Below, in pieces: positions 1 through 5,294 of a stretch of 6,294 nt of DNA (position 1 is the stretch's first letter; every line of letters begins with the position of its first letter). The DNA lies in the NCBI GenBank assembly GCA_964557575.1, contig CAZLBC010000167.1, positions 1-6,294 on the forward strand, written 5' to 3'. The position numbers and the translations under genes were made by a program. The notes beneath the pieces were generated by a model, which saw nothing but the letters and a program-made list of their open reading frames with translations, did not search any database and had not been told where the DNA came from. The DNA is from CAZLBC01 sp964557575. Lineage in GTDB: Bacteria > Planctomycetota > Phycisphaerae > SM23-33.

Positions 1-1
1 G

Positions 2-85
2 GATCATATCCGGGCGCTGCGGACCGCGATCAAGGGACAGGGTGGACGATCTGCGTCAGATTCCGAAAAAACCCGGGGCGCATAA
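2..85 (+). CDS. C-terminal end of an upstream protein (partial)
   Basis: Reading from base 2, 27 codons run to a TAA at 83-85. The peptide starts DHIRALRTAIKGQGG and ends SEKTRGA. The first eleven codons mostly end in G or C, like the real genes here; the other two forward frames look less gene-like. The product is not recognisable from so short a tail. The gene lies just upstream of the iron operon in the same direction, but 214 bases and a promoter separate them, so it is probably not part of that operon. The short frame could also be open by chance. Confidence 0.35.
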   Translation, partial: DHIRALRTAIKGQGGRSASDSEKTRGA

Positions 86-210
86 GCTGAATTTGAAAAA
101 CGGTCGGGAACCGTTATGCAAACCGGATCGCGTGTCGAGATGGATATAAGTTCCATACGATTCGTCGGCGGAGTGACGATTACTGTTGATCACAATGGCT
201 TTATTCGCAA

Positions 211-261
211 CAAAAAAGTTTTACGTGACGAACTTTTTGTTTGACAGGGTGAACTTTTTTG
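211..261. promoter_or_regulatory. Putative metalloregulator operator: three AACTTTTT half-sites
   Basis: Three matching half-sites are visible: CAAAAAAGTT at 211-220, its inverted form AACTTTTTG at 231-239, and AACTTTTTTG at 252-261. The first is the exact reverse complement of the third. The last two are direct copies 21 bp apart, and the first pair starts 20 bp apart, so all three face the same side of the helix. The second ends just before the -35 box and the third lies inside the -35/-10 spacer, where a bound protein would block RNA polymerase. The adjacent DtxR-family gene is the natural candidate ligand, which is an inference; the sequence is not the classical DtxR box. An alternative is that the phased A/T tracts act as an UP element or a bend. 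Confidence 0.5.
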
Positions 262-268
262 GTATCTT
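241..268 (+). promoter_or_regulatory. Sigma70-type promoter of the feo operon
   Basis: A perfect TTGACA -35 box lies at 241-246. A 16-bp spacer separates it from TATCTT at 263-268, a 4/6 match to the -10 consensus. Transcription would start near 274-276 and leave a leader of about 25 nt before the ATG at 300. The overlap with the repeated half-sites supports a repressible promoter. This placement also argues against any translation start upstream of 300. Confidence 0.6.
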
Positions 269-299
269 TCCCGATCGCCATGGAATCGGGAGAACCCTC

Positions 300-707
300 A
301 TGACGGATGCCGACGGACAAGACGTTACCGCCTCTCTCGAGGATTACCTCGAGGCGATACTGCGTCTCGGCGAGGAAAAGGGCCGGGCGCGGGTGGTCGA
401 TATCGCCCGGACACTGGGCGTGGGCAAACCGTCCGTCACCGCCGCGCTGAAAACCCTCGCCGAAAAAAAACTGGTCAACTATACCCCCTACCGGGCGGCA
501 ACGCTGACGCCGCCGGGCCGGGAGGTGGCCGGCTCGGTCAGGAAAAAACACGTCGAGCTGCAAGCGTTCTTGACGGGCATTCTCGGAATGGACGACACGG
601 TGGCCGAAGAAGAGGCGTGCCGGCTCGAACATGCCGTCAGCGAAGAACTGATGGACCGGCTGAGAGTCTTCAGAAACAATGCGGGAAAGGTCCTCCACAA
701 TGAGTGA
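300..707 (+). CDS. DtxR/MntR-family metal-dependent transcriptional repressor
   Basis: The 135-residue cytoplasmic protein is a Fe(II)- or Mn(II)-sensing repressor that probably controls its own operon with feoAB. A winged helix-turn-helix covers roughly residues 14-70, with the recognition region near GVGKPSVTAALKTL (40-53) and a wing at YTPYRAATLT. A helical dimerisation and metal domain follows. By comparison with B. subtilis MntR, the metal ligands would be D15, E18, H84, C107, E110 and H111 (motif EACRLEH). Position 107 is Cys as in DtxR, while D15 is MntR-like. It has no C-terminal SH3 domain, which matches the short MntR form; the SH3 fold is instead encoded next door as FeoA. The start at 300 is preceded by GGGAG (288-292). 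The same frame stays open upstream to 186, but that part overlaps the promoter and lacks homology, so it was excluded. The last codons overlap feoA by 8 nt. Confidence 0.9.
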   Translation: MTDADGQDVTASLEDYLEAILRLGEEKGRARVVDIARTLGVGKPSVTAALKTLAEKKLVNYTPYRAATLTPPGREVAGSVRKKHVELQAFLTGILGMDDTVAEEEACRLEHAVSEELMDRLRVFRNNAGKVLHNE

Positions 708-960
708 CGGCGCAACCGGACAGGAATCGACGATGCCCCTTTCGCTGGTCGCGGCCGGACGGACGGTACGGCTCGTCCGGCTGCAGGGCGGCGGCGGTTT
801 TCAGCACCGCCTGGCCGAGATGGGGCTCGTTCCCGGTGTCCGGTTCACGGTGATCGGGAGGGGCAGTCCCGGTCCGTGCATCGTGGAACTGAAGGGCGGG
901 CGGCTGGTCCTGGGGCGGGGCATGGTCAACCGGATCTTCGTGGCGCCCGTCGGGGAATGA
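700..960 (+). CDS. feoA: Ferrous iron transport protein A (FeoA)
   Basis: This small cytoplasmic SH3-like protein (86 residues) accompanies FeoB and is thought to assist or regulate it. The family core is clear from residue 12 on: MPLSLVAAG, then HRLAEMGLVPGVRF, a central strand IVELKGGRLVLGRGM and the end NRIFVAPV. The chosen ATG at 700 overlaps the regulator's stop region (TGA 705-707) and has a GAAAGG ribosome site at 685-690, pointing to translational coupling. An ATG at 733 would give a 75-residue form that starts exactly at the conserved MPL and cannot be excluded. An ATG at 679 is in frame but lies deep in the regulator gene. The stop is 7 nt before feoB. Confidence 0.93.
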   Translation: MSDGATGQESTMPLSLVAAGRTVRLVRLQGGGGFQHRLAEMGLVPGVRFTVIGRGSPGPCIVELKGGRLVLGRGMVNRIFVAPVGE

Positions 961-967
961 GAGACCC

Positions 968-3103
968 GTGCCCGCGCGCCCGTTGAACATTGCGATGGTG
1001 GGGAATCCCAACAGCGGTAAAACGACCATCTTCAACGCCCTGACCGCGGAAAAACGCAAAGTCGGCAACTATCCCGGCGTCACCGTCGAGCAGGTCGAGG
1101 GAACCGCGCGGACGGGCGACCGGGCGGTCCGGGTGACCGACCTGCCGGGCACCTACAGCCTCACGGCCTACAGCGAGGACGAGTTGATCGCCCGGAATTT
1201 CATCATCGACCGCGAACCGGACGTCCTGCTGAACATCGTCGACTGCTCGAACCTCGAGCGAAACCTCTACCTGACGACGCAGCTCCTGGAACTCGACGCT
1301 CCCCTGGTTGTCGCGTTGAACAAGGCGGACATCGCGGAAAAGCGCGGCCTCAAGATAGACGTCGACCGGCTGTCGAAGCTGCTCGGCGTCGAGATGATCG
1401 CCACCGTCGGCTGCGACGGGAGGGGAATAGAAGAGTTATTCTCCGCGGCAGTAGCCGCCGCGGACGCCGGAACGCCTCCCGCCCGGCGCCCGGACTACGG
1501 CGGCGAAGTGGAGCCCCACGTCACCCAGCTTGCAGACATGATCCGGGAAGAAACCGGGACGGCCCGCCGGGCGCGGTGGTATGCCGTCAAGCTCATCGAG
1601 GGCGATGAAACTACCAGCGGCCGGCTGCGGACGAAGAACGCCGATGCGGCGAACCGGATCATCGCCGCCGGCGCGCGCATCAGGAACCACCTGGAGGGTG
1701 TCTGCGGCGATTCCCCGGAAATCATCCTCGCCGACCGCCGGTACGGCTACATCTCCGGCGCGTGTACTGAGTCCATTATCTCCACGGTCGAACGGCGACA
1801 CGACGCGAGCGACCAGGCGGATCGCGTGATCACCCACCCGCTGCTGGGCCTGCCGATTTTCGCGCTGATGATGTACCTGCTGTTCCAGCTGACGTTCTGG
1901 ATCGGCAATCCCCTCAGCGACCTCATCGACGCCGGGATCCACGAGTACCTCATACCGGCGATGGAGAGTCACTGGCAGGGCGGCGGCCTGATCCGCAGCC
2001 TGGTGATAGACGGCGTGATCGAGGGCGTCGGCGCGGTCCTGATTTTCGTGCCGCTGATTGTCCTGGTGTTTCTCGGTGTGTCGGTACTGGAGGACAGCGG
2101 CTACATGGCCCGCGCGGCGTTTATCACCGACCGGCTCATGCACCGGATCGGCCTCCACGGACAGAGCTTCGTTCCCATGATCATCGGCTTCGGGTGCACG
2201 GTCCCGGCAATCATGGCCACCCGCGCGCTGAAGTCGCGGCGGGACCGGCTGATAACGATACTGATCCTGCCGCTGATGAGTTGCGGGGCGCGGATACCGA
2301 TATATATTCTCATCGTCTCGGCCTTCTTCCCGGCGCACCTGCACACGCCGATCATGTGGAGCATGTATGTGATCGGCATCGTGCTGGCCGTGATCGTGGC
2401 CAAGGTTCTCGCCCTGACGGTCTTCAGGGGCGAGGCGTCGATCTTCGTGATGGAACTGCCCCCCTACCGGAAACCCACGCTGAAGGGCCTGGGCGTGCAT
2501 ATCGGGGAGCGGACCTGGATGTACCTGCGGAAGGCCGGGACGGTGATCCTCGCGGCGACGATCGTCCTGTGGGCCCTGACCACCTTTCCCCGCAAGACCG
2601 CGTTCGAGCGGGATTATGCCGCAGAGCGAGAGCAGGCGCTGACGCTTCCCGTCTTCGCTCGCGCCGCGGCGCTGAACGGGATCGCGGCACAAAAGGAGAG
2701 CGAAAAGCTGAGATACACCGTCGCCGGGCGCATCGGGAAGGCGATCGAACCGATCGTCGGCACGATGGGATTCGACTGGAAGATCGGGACCGCGCTGATC
2801 GGGGCGATGGCGGCCAAGGAGCTGTTCGTCGCGCAACTCGGCATCGTCTACGCGACCGGAGAGCCGGCCGACGGCGGAACGCATCTGAAACTCCAGGAAC
2901 GGCTGCGCGCGGAGTATACCCCCCTCGTCGGCTTCTGCATCATGCTGTTCTGCCTGATTTCACTGCCGTGCGTCGCGACGCTGGCCGCCACCGTCCAGGA
3001 GGCGGGCGGCTGGCGATGGGGCGTTATCCAGGTGGGGTACCTGACCGTCCTGGCCTGGATCGTAACGACGATCGTCTACCAGGTCGGCAGCCTGCCGGGC
3101 TGA
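968..3103 (+). CDS. feoB: Ferrous iron transporter FeoB (G-protein-coupled membrane permease)
   Basis: This 711-residue inner-membrane Fe(II) transporter has a cytosolic GTPase domain and two Gate regions. The G domain shows G1 GNPNSGKT (12-19), the G2 region GNYPGVTVE (33-41), G3 DLPG (58-61), G4 NKAD (118-121) and G5 near VGCDGRGIEEL (147-157). A helical linker follows to about residue 275, then the polytopic membrane part. The first Gate carries GCTVPAIMATR with Cys410 and then MSCGAR with Cys439; the later Gate has LPCVATLAA with Cys668. These Cys positions are conserved in the family. The G4 motif is NKxD rather than the NMxD of E. coli FeoB. The protein ends soon after the last helix (YQVGSLPG), without the C-terminal extension of the 773-residue E. 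coli protein. The start is GTG, 7 nt after feoA and directly before the conserved LNIAMVGNPN; its ribosome site is weak (GAGAG near 960-964), so coupling to feoA is likely. Confidence 0.97.
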   Translation: MPARPLNIAMVGNPNSGKTTIFNALTAEKRKVGNYPGVTVEQVEGTARTGDRAVRVTDLPGTYSLTAYSEDELIARNFIIDREPDVLLNIVDCSNLERNLYLTTQLLELDAPLVVALNKADIAEKRGLKIDVDRLSKLLGVEMIATVGCDGRGIEELFSAAVAAADAGTPPARRPDYGGEVEPHVTQLADMIREETGTARRARWYAVKLIEGDETTSGRLRTKNADAANRIIAAGARIRNHLEGVCGDSPEIILADRRYGYISGACTESIISTVERRHDASDQADRVITHPLLGLPIFALMMYLLFQLTFWIGNPLSDLIDAGIHEYLIPAMESHWQGGGLIRSLVIDGVIEGVGAVLIFVPLIVLVFLGVSVLEDSGYMARAAFITDRLMHRIGLHGQSFVPMIIGFGCTVPAIMATRALKSRRDRLITILILPLMSCGARIPIYILIVSAFFPAHLHTPIMWSMYVIGIVLAVIVAKVLALTVFRGEASIFVMELPPYRKPTLKGLGVHIGERTWMYLRKAGTVILAATIVLWALTTFPRKTAFERDYAAEREQALTLPVFARAAALNGIAAQKESEKLRYTVAGRIGKAIEPIVGTMGFDWKIGTALIGAMAAKELFVAQLGIVYATGEPADGGTHLKLQERLRAEYTPLVGFCIMLFCLISLPCVATLAATVQEAGGWRWGVIQVGYLTVLAWIVTTIVYQVGSLPG

Positions 3104-3105
3104 CA

Positions 3106-3129
3106 GCGCGCGGCGGGAGGGCCGCGCGC
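3106..3129. terminator. GC hairpin between convergent genes, possible shared terminator
   Basis: GCGCGCGGC (3106-3114) pairs perfectly with GCCGCGCGC (3121-3129) around a 6-nt loop, GGGAGG. The stem begins 3 nt after the feoB stop and ends exactly at the stop codon of the minus-strand gene, so it fills the whole intergenic space. A symmetric stem could end transcription from both sides. Neither strand has a T-tract, so it is not a canonical intrinsic terminator; it may instead stabilise 3' ends or act with Rho. Confidence 0.5.
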
Positions 3130-3876
3130 CTACGCTTCGCGTACGACGGGCGAGGCGCCGCGGTCGAACGGGTTGGTCCGGACCGAGAGGGAGAACAGGT
3201 ACGGGTAGTTGTTTTTCAGGTGTTCCATGTGGGCCAGCCACCGGCGGACGAGCCGGCCGTACACCCGCGTCGCGTCGCCGGCGAGGTGGCGGCGGTCGGT
3301 CGCGGGGAGATCCCGAAGATACTCTCGGGCTTCCAGCTCTTCGGCCAAGTGGAATACCGCCCAGAGCAGGTCGGTAAACGACTCATGCTCGAGAATGGTG
3401 GGGTTCTCCAGCAGCCGCAGAAGAAATTCCCGACGTGACACCAGGAGCGACCGGACGCGCTCCCCGTCGACCGCGCCGGTCTCCAGGCGGAAATCATGCG
3501 ACTGCAGGCGCGCGCGGACCGTTTCGAACTTCCGCTCCGCCGTCGTGTCACCGGCGGCGAGTTCCCGCTGTATCTCCGTGACGGCGGGGTCCCCGGCGGA
3601 CATGATCGCGAGGAGTTTCATCCCGACCTCGCTGAAGAACGCGCCGATGACCATGTGCAGCTTTTCCATCCGCGCCCGCTTCTCGCGATCTTCGAGCACC
3701 CGGTGAATGATAAGCGTCACCAGGAGCACCTCGACGAACACGAACGCGACGTCGCCGACCAGGTAGATGAAGATATGATGGACATCCCGGAAAAACAGGT
3801 AGTGCAGAAAATAACATCCGGCAGACAGCGCGAGCAATAACGCGCACAGCATGATGTAGCGACCGTGTCTTTTCAT
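3130..3876 (-). other. C-terminal segment: probable complete two-TM membrane protein of unknown function
   Basis: This 248-residue part begins at a methionine (codon 3876-3874) in MKRHGRYIML, which resembles a natural protein start: a short basic head followed by a helix. Two membrane helices are visible at fusion residues about 199-220 and 226-249. The HHIFIYLVGD turn sits between them, and a basic stretch follows (REKRARMEKLH). The rest is a soluble, mainly helical domain with motifs IGAFFSEVG, LLENPTILEHESF, FHLAEELEARE and LKNNYPYLFSL. It resembles a conserved hypothetical family from memory only; no function is known to me. No clear ribosome site precedes the inner ATG, so translation here probably depends on the upstream segment. 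Confidence 0.6.
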
Positions 3877-4449
3877 CTCGTCGAGACCCGGTATCTCGTG
3901 GTAGTGAAACCGGTTCTCCAGCGCCAGGAGAATGCCCCGCCGCCGGGCCTCATCGGCGAGCGCGGCGAGGCTCCGTTTCGCCGCTTCCCGGTACGGCGGG
4001 GCCGCGGCTTCCCGCGCGGCGGCAATCCGCCCCTTGAGCCGCTCGTAGGCCGCCGTACCGGCATGCCCGTCCGCGTACATCCGGTTCAGCTCCGCCGCTG
4101 TCCCCGTGTCCATGACAACGCCTCCGCAGTGAACGATGACGGCGGCGCCGGTCTGCGCGGCGGTTGCGAACGAGTTCAGCGTGGCCGCCACGGCGCGGCG
4201 CCGGATCTCCTCGTCGCGGGAACTGATGGAGAGCAGCCGCGCGGGACCGGCGTCCGTGGGGACGTCCGGGCAGGGGGCGTGCACGCTCGAGACCGCTAAT
4301 CCGCCGCAATCGAGAATCTCCGCCAGCGCCGCCGGGTCGAGGCGGTAGTTCAACTCGACGCTGCTGAAGCCGGACGCCCGGGCGTCGGCGACGAACCGGT
4401 CGAGCCGGTCGTATGCCGCCGACCACATCGTGGAAATGGCAATCGTCAT
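3130..4449 (-). CDS. Chimeric protein: truncated TIM-barrel isomerase joined to a two-helix membrane protein
   Basis: The continuous 439-residue reading frame has two unrelated parts. Residues 1-191 match the first part of sugar phosphate isomerase/epimerase (AP endonuclease 2 / xylose isomerase-like) TIM barrels. Residues 192-439 look like a whole membrane protein of unknown function. I know of no family with this order, and the barrel lacks its last third, so isomerase activity is unlikely. The frame has no internal stop, and codon use looks even across the join. The start ATG at 4447-4449 fits the family (MTIAISTMW). A consensus TATAAT lies 8 bases upstream, suggesting a leaderless transcript. 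The gene converges on feoB with only a hairpin between them. It could be a genuine deletion fusion, a decayed gene that still expresses the membrane part, or a misassembly. Confidence 0.7.
   Translation of the reverse strand: MTIAISTMWSAAYDRLDRFVADARASGFSSVELNYRLDPAALAEILDCGGLAVSSVHAPCPDVPTDAGPARLLSISSRDEEIRRRAVAATLNSFATAAQTGAAVIVHCGGVVMDTGTAAELNRMYADGHAGTAAYERLKGRIAAAREAAAPPYREAAKRSLAALADEARRRGILLALENRFHYHEIPGLDEMKRHGRYIMLCALLLALSAGCYFLHYLFFRDVHHIFIYLVGDVAFVFVEVLLVTLIIHRVLEDREKRARMEKLHMVIGAFFSEVGMKLLAIMSAGDPAVTEIQRELAAGDTTAERKFETVRARLQSHDFRLETGAVDGERVRSLLVSRREFLLRLLENPTILEHESFTDLLWAVFHLAEELEAREYLRDLPATDRRHLAGDATRVYGRLVRRWLAHMEHLKNNYPYLFSLSVRTNPFDRGASPVVREA
3877..4449 (-). other. N-terminal segment: truncated xylose-isomerase-like TIM barrel
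   Basis: Residues 1-191 of the chimeric frame show the alternating strand/helix pattern of the AP endonuclease 2 superfamily: ISTMW (strand 1), VELNY (strand 2), SSVHAPCP with His57 (strand 3), VIVHCGG with His107 (strand 4) and LLALENR with Glu178 (strand 5, usually a metal ligand). The family normally continues with a helix and strands 6-8, carrying further metal-binding Asp, His and Glu; none is present. Full-length relatives are roughly 260-300 residues, so about a third is missing. The substrate cannot be told. Confidence 0.75.
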
Positions 4450-4487
4450 GTGCGGGGATTATAGTATGTGCGGTGGAAAAATCCTGA
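4433..4487. repeat. 55-bp contig-end duplicate, left copy
   Basis: These 55 bases are identical to 4588-4642 and abut the N run. They include the first 17 bases of the minus-strand gene and its promoter. The exact, ungapped identity at both contig ends is the signature of a shared k-mer in a de Bruijn assembly rather than of a biological repeat. Confidence 0.9.
4458..4463 (-). promoter_or_regulatory. -10 box of the minus-strand gene (leaderless layout)
   Basis: On the minus strand the sequence reads TATAAT, a perfect -10 hexamer, with its last base 8 bases before the ATG. Transcription would begin at or within a few bases of the start codon, leaving no room for a ribosome site. No good -35 box is seen at 16-18 bp, and the region behind it runs into the scaffold gap. 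The same bases on the plus strand include TATAGT (4460-4465), a possible -10 for the divergent sigma gene if the gap is collapsed. Confidence 0.45.
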
Positions 4488-4587
4488 NNNNNNNNNNNNN
4501 NNNNNNNNNNNNNNNNNNNNNNNNNNNNNNNNNNNNNNNNNNNNNNNNNNNNNNNNNNNNNNNNNNNNNNNNNNNNNNNNNNNNNNN
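4488..4587. other. Assembly gap of 100 N
   Basis: Exactly one hundred undetermined bases, a conventional scaffold filler length. No coding or regulatory claim can be made for it, and any reading frame crossing it is meaningless. Because both flanks are the same 55 bp, the true gap may be negative: removing the N run and one copy (155 bases) would leave about 147 bp between the divergent genes. Confidence 0.97.
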
Positions 4588-4642
4588 GAAATGGCAATCG
4601 TCATGTGCGGGGATTATAGTATGTGCGGTGGAAAAATCCTGA
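4588..4642. repeat. 55-bp contig-end duplicate, right copy
   Basis: Identical to 4433-4487. In this copy the truncated beginning of the minus-strand gene has no coding continuation, which supports an assembly duplicate over a second gene copy. Confidence 0.9.
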
Positions 4643-4751
4643 AAAAAGTCGCGCCGCGCGGAATTGACCTCTATTGGTTCGGGTTCTCGTGCGTCTGTAG
4701 TGCGAAGACCGCGGTCTGCGACTTTCCGGAGGTTCCGATCGGAAGGATAGA
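4643..4751 (+). promoter_or_regulatory. Leader of the sigma gene with several inverted repeats
   Basis: The non-coding stretch before the sigma gene holds three symmetric elements. AAAGTCGC (4645-4652) can pair with GCGACTTT (4718-4725). AGACCGCGGTCT (4706-4717) is a perfect 12-bp palindrome. TTCCGATCGGAA (4733-4744) is another, and its right arm overlaps the AAGGA ribosome site (4743-4747). They could be operator sites or RNA structure that partly hides the ribosome site. A TTGACC at 4664-4669 resembles a -35 box but has no convincing -10 partner. Confidence 0.35.
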
Positions 4752-5282
4752 GTGAAAAGTGAAAGCGATACATCGAAACGTCTTGACGCGCTGATACGCA
4801 GGTACCAGGCCGCACTCATCCGCTACGCCGCCGAGATCGTCGGCGACACGGAGACGGGAAAGGACGTCGTGCAGGATACCTTTATGCGGCTCTGGAAGAC
4901 CGGCAGAATCGACGAGGGCGACCGCGGGCTGACGACGTGGCTCTTCAGGGTCTGCCGGAACCGGGCACTGGATGTCAGGAGAAAGGAACGAAGGATGAAT
5001 CGCCTCAGCGACAAAGAATGTGCTGGCAGGGCCGGCGGCGACCCGTCGCCGGAAGAGGGAGCGGCAACCCGCGAAACGGCGGCCCGGGTGGCCGCGGCCA
5101 TAGGCGGCCTGCCCGACGACCGGAAGGAACTGCTCAGGCTGAAGTTTCAGAACGGTTTGACCTACCGGCAGATCGCCGAGATCACCGGCCTGACGGTATC
5201 CAACGTTGGTTTCCGGATTCACACGGCCCTGGCCGATATCCGGGACATGCTGGCGAAACACGGCCTTTTCGGCCGCGAATGA
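4752..5282 (+). CDS. ECF (extracytoplasmic function) RNA polymerase sigma factor
   Basis: The 176-residue protein directs RNA polymerase to a specific promoter set. Sigma region 2 spans about residues 13-81: YAAEIVGDTETGKDVVQDTF (region 2.1-2.2, core binding) and TTWLFRVCRNRALDVRRKER (2.3-2.4, -10 recognition). A Gly/Ala/Glu-rich linker leads to region 4 at about 109-168: GGLPDDRKELLRLKF, then the helix-turn-helix LTYRQIAEITGLTVSNVGFR (-35 recognition). Regions 1 and 3 are absent, as is usual for ECF factors. The start is GTG with AAGGA 4 nt upstream; an in-frame TAG at 4698-4700 and no other start between leave it as the only sensible choice. The next gene follows after 12 nt and looks like its anti-sigma factor, so activity is probably held back post-translationally. 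The ECF group and target promoters cannot be assigned from sequence alone. Confidence 0.93.
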   Translation: MKSESDTSKRLDALIRRYQAALIRYAAEIVGDTETGKDVVQDTFMRLWKTGRIDEGDRGLTTWLFRVCRNRALDVRRKERRMNRLSDKECAGRAGGDPSPEEGAATRETAARVAAAIGGLPDDRKELLRLKFQNGLTYRQIAEITGLTVSNVGFRIHTALADIRDMLAKHGLFGRE

Positions 5283-5294
5283 AAGGATAGAACG

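Noticed and set aside
99..115. AACGGT/ACCGTT hairpin as terminator of the upstream gene
   Set aside because: The stem is only 6 bp with no T-tract on the plus strand; the T-run lies on the minus-strand side, where no gene is seen to need it.
140..156. ATGGA/TCCAT inverted repeat around TATAAG as an upstream promoter or operator
   Set aside because: The arms are only 5 bp and no -35 box is found; it is easily explained by chance.
186..299. 38-codon N-terminal extension of the DtxR-family gene
   Set aside because: It overlaps the promoter and repeated half-sites, encodes a Phe-rich stretch unlike the family, and a well-placed ribosome site precedes the ATG at 300.
1436..2884. Long minus-strand open frame within feoB
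   Set aside because: It is opposite a highly conserved gene and is rich in Arg, Asp, Gln and His as expected of a shadow frame.
2194..3438. Plus-strand frame running across the feoB end into the minus-strand gene
   Set aside because: It crosses a convergent gene boundary and the hairpin, has shadow-like composition and no domain.
4433..4642. The 55-bp pair as a biological direct repeat or attachment site
   Set aside because: The copies are exact, abut the N filler on both sides and split a gene start, which is better explained by assembly.
4660..4695. ECF-type autoregulated promoter (GGAAT plus CGTC) before the sigma gene
   Set aside because: The two elements are about 27 bp apart, too far for the usual 16-17 bp spacing.
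3950..4815. Reading frames that cross the N run
   Set aside because: They depend on undetermined bases of unknown true length and on the duplicated 55 bp.
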